Part shown: positions 16,334 through 24,198 of the stretch, piece after piece
Layout of the letters: each line of letters opens with the position of its first letter
How positions within the stretch are numbered: the first letter of the stretch is position 1
NCBI GenBank assembly: GCA_008638415.1
Contig: ML703345.1
Location: 234,231-298,230 of the forward strand
Direction of reading: 5' to 3'
DNA length: 64,000 nucleotides
Origin: Nocardiopsis sinuspersici
GTDB taxonomy: Bacteria > Actinomycetota > Actinomycetes > Streptosporangiales > Streptosporangiaceae
Program-made: the position numbers and the translations under genes
Notes under the pieces: model-generated
What the model saw: the letters and a program-made list of their open reading frames with translations, nothing else
The model's database searches: none
What the model was told of the DNA's origin: nothing

Positions 16334-17338
16334 ATGGGTGCGGGTGCGGACACGCGACTGGAGGAGCTGGGTGTGAGCAGTCTGGGCGAGGTCGACGAGC
16401 CGGCGTTCTCGGGACTCGCGGAGCGGCACCGGCGGGAGCTGCACGTGCACTGCTACCGGATGCTCGCGTCGTTCGAGGACGCCGAGGACACCGTGCAGGA
16501 GACGTTCATGCGTGCCTGGCGGCGGCGGGAGACCTTCGAGGGGCGGTCGACGTTCCGGGCCTGGTTGTATCGGATCGCCACCAACGCCTGCCTGGACCTG
16601 CTCGCCAAGCGCCGCCCGGAGCCTGCAACCGGCGGCGAGGTGCTGTGGCTGCAGCCCTACCCGGACCGGCTGCTCGACGAGCTGCCCGCGGGCGACGCGG
16701 ACGAGCCGGAGGCCGTCGCCGTCGCGCGGGAGACGATCGAGCTGGCCTACCTGGTCGCAGTCCAGCACCTCGCGCCGCGCCCGCGGGCCGTGTTGGTCCT
16801 GCGGGATGTGCTCGGCTGGCCGGCGAAGGACGTCGCGGAGCTCCTGGGGGACTCCGTCAACTCCGTGAACAGCGCGCTGCAGCGGGCCCGCGCCGGCATG
16901 CGGGAGCACCTGCCCGCCGAGCGGCAGGACTGGACCGGCGGCCAGGAGGACGCCGAAACGCGTGAGCTGGTGCGCCGCTACACCGATGCCAGCGTGTCCA
17001 CGGACGTCACGGCGCTCGCCTCGATGCTGCGCGACGACGTCCGTTTCTCGATGCCGCCCACGCCGGGCCTGCATGTCGGCCGCGACACGGTGGTGAACTA
17101 CTTGGTCGAGAGCGGCTTCGAGGGCATGAAGGGCCTGCGCGCCGTCCAGACCACCGTGAACCGGCAACCCGCCCTCGCCTTCTACCTCTGGCAGCAGCAG
17201 AAGGGCGCGTACCTGCCGCTGACGATCGACGTCCTGCGTGTCACAGGCGGGGCGATCACCGAGATCCTCACGTTCCACGACGACCGGTTCCCGCGGCTCG
17301 GCCTGCCGGCGCACCTGCCAACCGACGGCACGGAGTAG
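16334..17338 (+). CDS. ECF-type sigma factor with SnoaL-like C-terminal domain
   Basis: An RNA polymerase sigma subunit of 334 residues, long for an ECF factor. Region 2 reads HCYRMLASFEDAEDTVQETFMRAWR, followed by the extended linker with EVLWLQPYPDRLLDE typical of the SigX5/TIGR02960-like group. Region 4 reads VLVLRDVLGWPAKDVAELLGDSVNSVNSALQRAR. The last 120 residues form a SnoaL/NTF2-like domain thought to modulate activity in this group, in place of a separate anti-sigma factor. GGAAGGA lies seven bases before the ATG at 16334; the ATG at 16313 has no such site. The next gene starts six bases after its stop. Confidence 0.88.
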   Translation: MGAGADTRLEELGVSSLGEVDEPAFSGLAERHRRELHVHCYRMLASFEDAEDTVQETFMRAWRRRETFEGRSTFRAWLYRIATNACLDLLAKRRPEPATGGEVLWLQPYPDRLLDELPAGDADEPEAVAVARETIELAYLVAVQHLAPRPRAVLVLRDVLGWPAKDVAELLGDSVNSVNSALQRARAGMREHLPAERQDWTGGQEDAETRELVRRYTDASVSTDVTALASMLRDDVRFSMPPTPGLHVGRDTVVNYLVESGFEGMKGLRAVQTTVNRQPALAFYLWQQQKGAYLPLTIDVLRVTGGAITEILTFHDDRFPRLGLPAHLPTDGTE

Positions 17339-17343
17339 TCCCG

Positions 17344-18108
17344 GTGCGGACGCTCGCACTGCGCGGCGGCGCGCGTATCGCCGTGACCGCGGCGGAGTGG
17401 CACGACGCGTTCTGCCTCGTCACCCGTGGCCGGGTGCAGCTGGAGCTGTGCGATGGCGAGCCGGGGCCGGTCCTCGAACGCGATGCCGGGTTCTGGCTCC
17501 GCGGCACCGGCGTCCGCGCCCTGCGAAACCCGGGCCGCCGCAGGGTGAGGGTACGCATCATCGCTCCGCCCGGGAGCCAAGGCCCTCACATTCCAGTCAA
17601 GGCACCCCGTACACCAATGACCGGAGGAACGATGAACAGCACGAAGGAAACCGGGATCGTGGTCGGCGCGACCGCCGGCCGGACCAGCCGCCCCCACCGG
17701 TTCCGCGGGCTCGCCGGCACCGGCGTCATCACCGCGCTCGCGGCGACGGCGGTCACCACCCTCGCCGCCGCGCTTGTCCGGGCCGTCGGCGTCGACTTCG
17801 AGATCACCGATGGCGAGACGATCCCGCTGTCCGGGTTCGCCGTAGTGACCGGCTTCTTCTCGGTCGTGGGCATCGTCATTGCCGCCGCTCTTCTTCGTTG
17901 GAGCGCTCACCCCGCCGAGCGATTCGTGTGGACGGCAGTGGCACTGACCGCCATCTCATTGGTCCCGCCCTTCCTCTCCGGGGCCGACACCGCCACCACC
18001 ACCGCCCTCCTCGGACTACACCTCGTCCCCGCGGCGGTGGTGATCCCCACCCTGGCGCGGATCCTGGGCAAGGGGCGTGAGCGGCAATGGAACGGTCAGT
18101 GGCGTTAG
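17344..18108 (+). CDS. Cupin-like domain fused in frame to a DUF6069-type membrane protein
   Basis: The open frame encodes 254 residues with two unlike halves. Residues 1-80 look like a small cupin/beta-barrel sensor (RIAVTAAEWHDAFCLVTRGRV, VLERDAGFWLRGTGVRALRN). Residues from about 97 form a four-helix membrane protein resembling DUF6069 (GVITALAATAVTTLAAALVRAVGV, then three more helices). GGAGGA sits three bases before an ATG at 17632, so the second half could also be made alone from an internal start. No stop codon separates the halves. It is coupled to the sigma gene six bases upstream and may sense or feed that regulator; function is unknown. Confidence 0.6.
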   Translation: MRTLALRGGARIAVTAAEWHDAFCLVTRGRVQLELCDGEPGPVLERDAGFWLRGTGVRALRNPGRRRVRVRIIAPPGSQGPHIPVKAPRTPMTGGTMNSTKETGIVVGATAGRTSRPHRFRGLAGTGVITALAATAVTTLAAALVRAVGVDFEITDGETIPLSGFAVVTGFFSVVGIVIAAALLRWSAHPAERFVWTAVALTAISLVPPFLSGADTATTTALLGLHLVPAAVVIPTLARILGKGRERQWNGQWR

Positions 18109-18178
18109 CAAGCCGTCGAGGCGCGGCTTACCGCCACTGGCCGTTTGCGGGGGTTCGGCAAAGACGAACCGCCGTTCT

Positions 18179-18265
18179 GACCGGACGCTCAGTCCCAAGC
18201 AGCAGGCCGAGCTCCAGCGGACGCACACCAGCGGCGACTACACGATCACCGACCTCACCGAGCTG
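18179..18265 (+). pseudogene. Resolvase C-terminal remnant
   Basis: One frame reads LSPKQQAELQRTHTSGDYTITDLTEL, the segment of Tn3-type resolvases that enters the C-terminal HTH. Similarity ends after the first HTH helix, at nearly the same residue as in the remnant at 7305-7602. No catalytic domain is present. Confidence 0.5.
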
Positions 18266-18309
18266 TCTACGAATGGCTCGATCAACCCACGAAGAAAGGT
18301 AGGGCCGCC

Positions 18310-19131
18310 ATGCTGACGCAGGTCGCGGAGGGTGTGCTGATCCACCAAAGCGAGTTACTCCAGAACAACGCCGTTGTCGTGCAAGGCCAGGCCGGCGTGT
18401 TGCTCATCGACCCCGGGCTTACCGGCGACGAACTGACCTGCCTTGCGAACGACCTGTCCGAGATGGGCCAGCCCGTCGTGGCAGGCTTCTCGACGCATCC
18501 TGATTGGGATCACGTGCTCTGGCACGCCGACCTTGGCGAAGTGCCCCGTTACGGCACAGCCCGCTGCGCGGCTGACATGCGAGATGTGCGGTCAGACGCG
18601 GACTGGAAGGCCCGTGCCGCCGAGGGGCTACCGCCGGAAATCGCCGAGGAGACACCGCTGGACCTATACGGCCTCATCACCGGTCTGCCTGCCGGAACTG
18701 TGCAGATTCCTTGGGACGGCCCTGGAGTCCGGATTATTGAGCACCCGGCGCATGCCCCGGGCCATGCGGCGCTGTTGATCGAGGAACGCGGGGTGCTCGT
18801 CGCCGGCGACATGCTGTCTGATGTCTTCGTTCCGATGCTCGACGACTTCAACGGCACCGATGACCCGGTCGAGGACTACCTCGTTGGGCTGCGACTGCTC
18901 GAGGACGTGGCGGACGACGTCGATGTCGTCATCCCCGGTCACGGGTCCGTCTGCGGAGCTGATCAGGTACACGAACGGATCGAACAGGACCGCGCGTACG
19001 TACATGCCCTGCGTGACGGCGGTGTTCCCGACGACCCGCGGGTCAACTCGCCCAAGCCTGGTTGGGAGTGGGTGAGCGACATCCACGCAGGGCAACTTCA
19101 GCAGCTCGCCCAAAGAAGGAGAGCGTCATAA
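18310..19131 (+). CDS. Metallo-beta-lactamase-fold hydrolase
   Basis: A protein of 273 residues. The metal-binding motif is THPDWDH (His63, Asp65, Asp67, His68): the first histidine pair is HxD rather than HxH, a variant seen in some members. The other ligands are present: His in HAPGHA, Asp in VAGDML and His in VIPGHG. It resembles hydrolases of the glyoxalase II/lactonase type; the substrate is unknown. AAAGG lies about ten bases before the ATG. It sits between mobile-element remnants and may have moved with them. Confidence 0.85.
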   Translation: MLTQVAEGVLIHQSELLQNNAVVVQGQAGVLLIDPGLTGDELTCLANDLSEMGQPVVAGFSTHPDWDHVLWHADLGEVPRYGTARCAADMRDVRSDADWKARAAEGLPPEIAEETPLDLYGLITGLPAGTVQIPWDGPGVRIIEHPAHAPGHAALLIEERGVLVAGDMLSDVFVPMLDDFNGTDDPVEDYLVGLRLLEDVADDVDVVIPGHGSVCGADQVHERIEQDRAYVHALRDGGVPDDPRVNSPKPGWEWVSDIHAGQLQQLAQRRRAS

Positions 19132-19187
19132 ACCGTGGGGTGGGGACGGCGTCGCCGGGCGCGTGAGCGTCCCGGCGGCCGGAGCGG

Positions 19188-19310
19188 GGCCTTCAGAAAA
19201 CATTCGTTATCTGAAGGCCTGGGTGAACGGGTGTCAGAGGCTGCCCAGATCCTTCAAAAACCCCTTCAGAAACCAGAGTTGTTCAACAACCCTCCAGGGC
19301 CGTTTTCTGA
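19188..19310. promoter_or_regulatory. res-like array of inverted repeats upstream of the serine recombinase
   Basis: GGCCTTCAGA (19188-19197) and TCTGAAGGCC (19210-19219) form a perfect 10-bp inverted repeat. TTCAGA/TCTGA half-sites recur near 19264 and 19305, and GTTGTT-C-AACAAC (19278-19290) is a further perfect palindrome. Several subsites within about 120 bases just ahead of a resolvase gene is the layout of a Tn3-type res site. Confidence 0.5.
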
Positions 19311-19323
19311 GAGAATCACGGGT

Positions 19324-19965
19324 ATGGGCAGGCGCCCGGACCTGCTCGCGGCCGAACCGGTCGTGCTCACCGAGACCCGCATCGGCTACGCCCGCGTCTC
19401 CACCCGCGACCAGAGGCTGGATCGCCAACTCGACGCGCTCAAGGCCTCCGGGTACCGCCGGATCTTCGCCGACAAGAAGTCAGGGCGCACCGATGAGCGC
19501 ACCGAGCTGGCGGCCTGCCACGCCTTCCTCAACTCCGGCGACACCCTCGTCGTCCCCTCGCTGGACCGCTACGGCCGCTCCCTCCAGGACCTGGTGACCA
19601 TGGTCGCCGAGCTGCGCACCCGCGAGATCGGCTTCACCTCCCTGCACGAGCGACTCGACACCACCACCCCCGGTGGACGCCTGGTTTTCCACGTCCTCGC
19701 CGCGCTGGCCGAGTTCATCGTGGCCGGCACCCGCGAGGGCCTGGCCGCCGCCCGTGCCCGCGGACGGGTGGGCGGCCGACCGAGCGTGGTCAACGCCGAC
19801 CTGATCCGCGCGGCCCGCGACATGCTGCCCAACCCGGAGTACTCGGTGACCTCCATCGCCAAGCTGCTCGGCGTCAGCCCGGGGACGCTGTACAACCACA
19901 TCCCCGACCTGAAGGAGCTGCGCTCCTCGGTTGCGCACCGCGGGCTTGGCCCGGCCCAGGGCTGA
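19324..19965 (+). CDS. Serine recombinase (resolvase/invertase family)
   Basis: A site-specific recombinase of 213 residues that looks complete. The catalytic serine (Ser26) lies in IGYARVSTRDQ, the conserved arginines in LDRYGRSLQDL, and the long E-helix in FHVLAALAEFIVAGTREGL. The C-terminal HTH is intact (YSVTSIAKLLGVSPGTLYNHI), unlike in the two remnants. The ATG at 19324 starts close to the family N-terminus; the longer frame upstream runs through the res-like repeats. It is the only recombinase here likely to work. No functional transposase accompanies it. Confidence 0.88.
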   Translation: MGRRPDLLAAEPVVLTETRIGYARVSTRDQRLDRQLDALKASGYRRIFADKKSGRTDERTELAACHAFLNSGDTLVVPSLDRYGRSLQDLVTMVAELRTREIGFTSLHERLDTTTPGGRLVFHVLAALAEFIVAGTREGLAAARARGRVGGRPSVVNADLIRAARDMLPNPEYSVTSIAKLLGVSPGTLYNHIPDLKELRSSVAHRGLGPAQG

Positions 19966-20133
19966 GGGAGCCCGCCCAAGCCCCTGCGGTGTATCTCAGG
20001 GGCGGGACCCATCGGTCTCGGCGTCGGAGAGCTCGTGCATGCCGGAATCGGTAGGCCTCTCCTGGGCCGCGACGGCGCGGCGGTCGGCCAGGTGGGCGCG
20101 GACCGACCACACCACGGCTTCGGTCCAGGCCGC

Positions 20134-20707
20134 TCACACGAGCGCGTAGACCGCGGTTCGAACGGCCCCGGGGAGGGTGAACCAGTCCGCGTTGAGCAGG
20201 GTGCGGGTGTTGGTCAGCACGATCAGTCCGCCGACCGTCGATCCCAGGATGCGTGGCGGTACATGTCGCACCACCCAGGCGGCCAGCGGGGCGGCGGCCA
20301 GGCCGCTGAGCAGGAGTGCCAGGACCCAGCCCATGTTGATTCCGTCCGTTCCCAGGCCGATGAGGAAACCGAGGCTGGCGGCGAGGGTGACGATGAACTC
20401 GCTGGTGTCGATGGAGTCGATGACCTTGCGCGGTTCGATCCGGCCGCTGGCCAGCAGTGCGGGGGTGCCCATCGGCCCCCACCCGCCCCCCGCCGGTGGC
20501 GTCGACGAATCCGCCGAACAGGCCCACGGGCACCAGGAAGCGCCTGCGTAGCGGCTTGCCCAGATTCCGTCGGGGGATGATGCCCCAGGCGGTGAACCGG
20601 ATGAGGATGTACAGGCCCAGGCCGAGCAGGATGAGCGCCATGACGGGGCGAGCCACCTCAGTGGACAGCCAGCTCAGGAAGGTGGCGCCGGCGAAGGAAC
20701 CGATCGC
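20134..20707 (-). pseudogene. TSUP-family permease (TauE/SafE), N-terminally replaced and frameshifted
   Basis: The sequence encodes the second half of an eight-helix sulfite/organosulfonate exporter-type permease: GATFLSWLSTEVARPVMALI, then GLFGGFVDATGGG, then after a frameshift near 20478-20488 MGTPALLASGRIEPRKVID, TSEFIVTLAASLGFLIGL and PPRILGSTVGGLIVLTNT. Removing one G from the G-rich run restores the frame. The N-terminal half is missing and is replaced, in frame, by a Tn3 transposase piece. The gene is dead. Confidence 0.75.
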
Positions 20708-21076
20708 GTCCACCTCGGCCATGTAGGCGGCCTGGGCCTTGAACCGTGACCAGGACGCCCGCTGGGCGGGCTTCTTGAGCCGGTTGAACATCGAGAACGT
20801 GTTCTGCTCGGCCACGCTCAACAACGCTTGGAGTTGGGCCTGGCCCTCTTCGTCGGCCCGTTCGCAGATTCCGGCGAAGATCTCGGAGTTGACCTCTGCG
20901 CGGATGCGCGCGGCCATCTCGTCCAATAATGTGGTGAACCCCGGCAGCTCCAGTGACGCCTCCACCAGGCGGTCCAGCGCGACGTTGATCAGGTCGAAGG
21001 GGTGGTTCTTGGCTCGGGCGGCTTCACTGATCGCCTCGGCGGCGATCTTGCGGGCCCGCGGCGGATCGTTGGTCAC
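20708..21076 (-). pseudogene. Tn3-family transposase N-terminal (DUF4158) fragment
   Basis: About 120 residues match the DUF4158 region of Tn3-type transposases: AKNHPFDLINVALDRLVEAS, LELPGFTTLLDEMAARIRAE, FNRLKKPAQRASWSRFKAQ. The frame then runs straight into the TSUP permease remnant near 20707. No catalytic core is present here. The piece at 7171-7302 may come from a related element. Confidence 0.65.
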
Positions 21077-21178
21077 CCCTGTCGGGCGCGGATCTGTTTG
21101 CGGTGCCACCGGGTGGTGCGGCCCGCCCCGTGGTCGGGCTCGACATCAGGGTCCAGGTCCAGGCAGCGCCGGACGTGA

Positions 21179-21241
21179 TGGCGAGGGCACCCAGGCTTCG
21201 CAGATAGTCCTGGTTCGCGGCCCCGGCGGTGCCGATCACCG
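21179..21241. repeat. 63-bp exact copy of part of the oxidoreductase gene
   Basis: These 63 bases appear identical, in the same orientation, to 13976-14038 inside the quinone oxidoreductase gene. On the minus strand they encode VIGTAGAANQDYLRSLGALA. Flanking sequence is unrelated to the oxidoreductase. It is a recent duplication or recombination scar. Confidence 0.8.
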
Positions 21242-21251
21242 ATTACATCGG

Positions 21252-21292
21252 ACACGGATCACTCGGTCAACGGCTCTGGCCACTCTCGACCC
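21252..21292 (+). repeat. Dispersed repeat, copy B
   Basis: A shorter copy of the 15622/22632 repeat with core GGATCACTCGGTCAACGGCT, followed by CTCTCGACCCCCAG as in copy C. It lies 37 bases beyond the stop of the kinase-like gene, in the same orientation as copy C on that gene's other side. Confidence 0.5.
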
Positions 21293-21329
21293 CCAGCCTT
21301 CTCACTCCTAGGAGGGATAGCCGAGTTCC

Positions 21330-22403
21330 TCAACCGTGTGCTGCCTCGGCGGCCGCGGCACGGTTGAGCTCGGCGGCCGGGAAGGATGTCTGCTTGCTCT
21401 CCGTAAGCAGCTGATGGTGGAAGCCGTCCAGGACGACGGCGGCTCGGGCATGCCGTTCGATGATCGCCGCGATCTGAGGCAGAACACCGCTGGGCCTTCG
21501 ACCCGCGCTCCACTCCTGCAGGAACACGTCTGTCTCCGTATCACCCCGAAGGCGGTCGACGAGGTGGTGGAGCAGATGGCTCACGGTGTAGTGGCGGTCG
21601 TATGCGAGATGGTCCGAAAGGAACTGCTCCTCGGCCGCGGAGAGCTCAAAGCCTGAGCTCAGAGCCAGCCCGAAGTCCGCGAAGTAGATCAGCCGGCCGT
21701 CGGTCAGGAGGTTGTTGAAATGAGCATCGAAGTGCACGAGTCCGCGAGAGCTCATGAACGCCGCTCCTCGCGCCAAGGCGTCCTCCACCCACAGACAGGG
21801 AGGGCTGGCGCCAGCCAACGTCGCATTCTCCCGATGCTCGCTCAGCCACGCACCGAGTGTCCGCGGCACGTGCTCCAGGAAGAGCACCAGGCTGCGGGAG
21901 GAACGGCCGATAGCCTCCAGCCGCTCGCGCACGGCCGGTGAGCCCTCCCAATGGGCGACCGCGCCCTCGATGCCACCGAACTCGTCCACGAAGTCCTCCG
22001 GCGGGGAATCGGGCAGGACACGCCAGTGGTACATCAGGGGAAAACCCTCGTACTCCCCTTCCAGGACCCAGTCGCTGGTCATAGTATGGACCGCCAGTTC
22101 CCGCCAGGCACCGAACCCGGCCGAGCCCACCCCGTACTGGTAGAACATCGGCAGGCCGAAGAGGTTCGCCGTGGACCTGACATTTTCCGGCTGGGTCTCG
22201 ACGTCGGTCAACGGCACCCTCTTAACGAAGACCCGCGTTCCGTCGATGTCTGATTCCGCGGATCTGCCGCCGATGCCGGATCCAACCGCAGAGGCTGACG
22301 AGACGACGTCACCGAGTCGCCGGTCGCTCAACAACGACAGACGAGTAGCCACGGCCCCGTAGGCAGCCAGACGTGCGGCGTACCTGGAATCGAAGTGGCG
22401 CAT
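21330..22403 (-). CDS. Protein-kinase-fold protein of unknown target
   Basis: A protein of 357 residues with the kinase-like core. A lysine candidate is Lys61 in VFVKRVP, a helix-C glutamate candidate is Glu102, the catalytic loop is HFDAHFNN (224-231, with Asp226 and Asn230/231), and the metal-binding DFG is at 243-245. The spacing and the HFDAH form are unlike Ser/Thr kinases of the Pkn type and closer to small-molecule kinases or divergent bacterial kinases. No signal peptide, membrane helix or partner gene is present. The gene is flanked by direct repeats B and C. Substrate unknown. Confidence 0.7.
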   Translation of the reverse strand: MRHFDSRYAARLAAYGAVATRLSLLSDRRLGDVVSSASAVGSGIGGRSAESDIDGTRVFVKRVPLTDVETQPENVRSTANLFGLPMFYQYGVGSAGFGAWRELAVHTMTSDWVLEGEYEGFPLMYHWRVLPDSPPEDFVDEFGGIEGAVAHWEGSPAVRERLEAIGRSSRSLVLFLEHVPRTLGAWLSEHRENATLAGASPPCLWVEDALARGAAFMSSRGLVHFDAHFNNLLTDGRLIYFADFGLALSSGFELSAAEEQFLSDHLAYDRHYTVSHLLHHLVDRLRGDTETDVFLQEWSAGRRPSGVLPQIAAIIERHARAAVVLDGFHHQLLTESKQTSFPAAELNRAAAAEAAHG

Positions 22404-23303
22404 CGACGGCTCCTCGGTGCACCGAGCCCAGAGCGTCGGTGATCACATAGACGAATTGACCCTATCCGGCCCAGTTCCTCCGAAGCTACGGCGAGCCGCA
22501 AAGTAGCTTGTGACTCGTACTCCAGGTCCCTGCTCCGGTCATCGCTCAGGCTCTGGGATCTCACAACAAGACCACCACCCGGGTCGGTGGCCCAGACGGA
22601 AGGAAACTGGAACCGCTACGCCCCGACGAACACACAGCGACCGGAGCGGCGGGAACCCCGAAGAATACAGATCACTCGATCAACGGCTCCTGCCATTCCC
22701 GACCCCCGATGCAGGGGTGGTCGCACACGGTGCTGGGCACCACCAGTCCGCCCAGTCCCGTCACCTGGTCGTTGACCAAGCACTCCGGTCGCTCAGTGCT
22801 GGATTTCCCGAGAAAACCACCGGGGTCCGAGAGGGCGCATCCCGGTGCGCGGGAGCGGCCGCGGGCAGGAATCGCGCAACCTCTCGCGCGAATCGCGGGT
22901 GTTCGCACGTACGCAATCGGGTGCGCAGGGCCATGGCGGTCCCGGTGGTCTGCCCGCTGCCCTTTTCAGGATTACCTGGTTTGGACCCCGAGTAGTTGTT
23001 CAGCACTACACATCACCTGGCGGTAGCTATACGAGAACAGGGCTTGGACCGGGCTCTCAAACTCAAACCCGCCCGGGTGCCGGTGAGCCGATTCTCTGGG
23101 ATTACCGAAGCGCTTCGCGACCTCATCCACACCTGTGACCAGCAATAAAACCCCGAAAACCCGGCCTTCGATCCCGAACGACCAACTCGGTAAGCAAATG
23201 CGGCAGGTCCGATATGGGGACCCCAGAAGGGATGGTGACATTAATGGCCCCATGCTACGGTGACATGCGTCACTGCAGGAATTGGACTGATGGGAGCGCA
23301 TCC
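22404..23303. other. About 900-bp stretch without a convincing gene
   Basis: Open frames here have no recognisable domains and conflict with each other. The stretch contains repeat copy C and has lower GC than its neighbours near both ends. It looks like degraded DNA between the kinase-like gene and a small secreted protein. Confidence 0.4.
22632..22700 (+). repeat. Dispersed repeat, copy C
   Basis: Shares about 69 bases with copy A, including ACCGGAGCGGC, AGAATACAGATCACTCGATC and AACGGCTC. In copies A and C the same reading frame spells EYRSLDQRLLP. It lies about 230 bases upstream of the kinase-like gene start. Confidence 0.6.
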
Positions 23304-23669
23304 ATGTTGGCACGTCGATCGCGGGTCAGGACCTTTTTGGTCAGCGCACTGGTCGTAGTCAGTGTACTGGGGCTTCCCGTCACGGCGTCGGCGGACTCGA
23401 CCGAAAGCCGGCAGTGTAGCGGCCACGGAGGAATGGCGTATGGCTGGATCACCCGGCATATAGCCCAGACCCACACGGTCGGGAACTGTGGGTCCAGGAT
23501 CAAGGTCCGGGTCTACTACTCGCACATGGGGGGCACCTCATGGACTTCATGGAAGACGGTCACCCCTGGCAGCAACGCCAACGTGCGCATCTCGGTGTAC
23601 CCGAACAATGCCATTTACGCTGAGCACTATGCTGACGGAGCCGGCACCTTTATCACGCAGTTCAACTGA
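23304..23669 (+). CDS. Small secreted protein
   Basis: A protein of 121 residues with a Sec signal peptide: a positive start (MLARRSRVR), a hydrophobic core (TFLVSALVVVSVLGL) and an AxA-type cleavage site near TASA-DS. The mature part has two cysteines (in RQCSG and GNCGS) that could form a disulfide, and a tryptophan/tyrosine-rich beta-type sequence. I do not recognise the family. GGGAG lies seven bases before the ATG. It stands alone after a gene-poor stretch with lower GC. Confidence 0.75.
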   Translation: MLARRSRVRTFLVSALVVVSVLGLPVTASADSTESRQCSGHGGMAYGWITRHIAQTHTVGNCGSRIKVRVYYSHMGGTSWTSWKTVTPGSNANVRISVYPNNAIYAEHYADGAGTFITQFN

Positions 23670-23890
23670 CCGATCACCTCCTGTTCTTCCCGCGACCCTT
23701 ATCTCGGATTTTCTCGCGTTCGTCCCGCCCTGGCCGCAGTGCTCTCCATCGCACCGCGCGGGCCCGGCACGGCAGCGGATTCGCGATCGAGCCGTTTGTC
23801 CATGCCGGGGCGGAAGGTTCCTCACCAGCTCTGACCGCCCGGGAGGCGTTCGTTTCCGCGGCAGTCCACACGAGCGCGCAAAGAGTCCTC

Positions 23891-24004
23891 TCACAGGAGT
23901 CCGAACCGGTCCGGCGCCCGACAGGTGGCCATGTCCCCGATGGTGACCTTGACGGCGTCGCCGTCCGGTTCGGCCCGCAGCTGCACCGCCATGGGCTCGG
24001 ACAT
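23891..24004 (-). CDS. Possible 37-residue ORF
   Basis: An ATG at 24004 opens MSEPMAVQLRAEPDG, then DAVKVTIGDMATC and RAPDRFGLL, with codon use like the host. There is no strong ribosome binding site. It may be a small protein or the C-terminal scrap of a lost gene. The rest of 23670-24198 shows nothing I can assign. Confidence 0.25.
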   Translation of the reverse strand: MSEPMAVQLRAEPDGDAVKVTIGDMATCRAPDRFGLL

Positions 24005-24198
24005 CCCGATCCCAGATACGGGCACGTTCCGTGTGCTCAGGGGCGGTGCGACGCGGCCGGTCGCCTGCGCAGGGCCGCGCCGATGGGCGGGCGCGGTGGT
24101 GCGGACTCGCGTCCGTGGCTCGGCCCCAACGGCGGCCGAGCCACGGACCGTGACAGACGTCGTGGCCGTTGAGCGCCATCTGGCGTGGGGTTCGCCCC

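Noticed and set aside
13980-21241. The 63-bp duplicate as an attachment site pair for a 7-kb element
   Set aside because: The recombinase gene is inside, but one copy lies mid-gene in an intact enzyme and no inverted or phage-like structure supports integration there; kept only as a duplication.
22510-22995. A 161-codon plus-strand frame
   Set aside because: Runs through repeat C, lacks a domain and a ribosome binding site, and conflicts with frames on the other strand.
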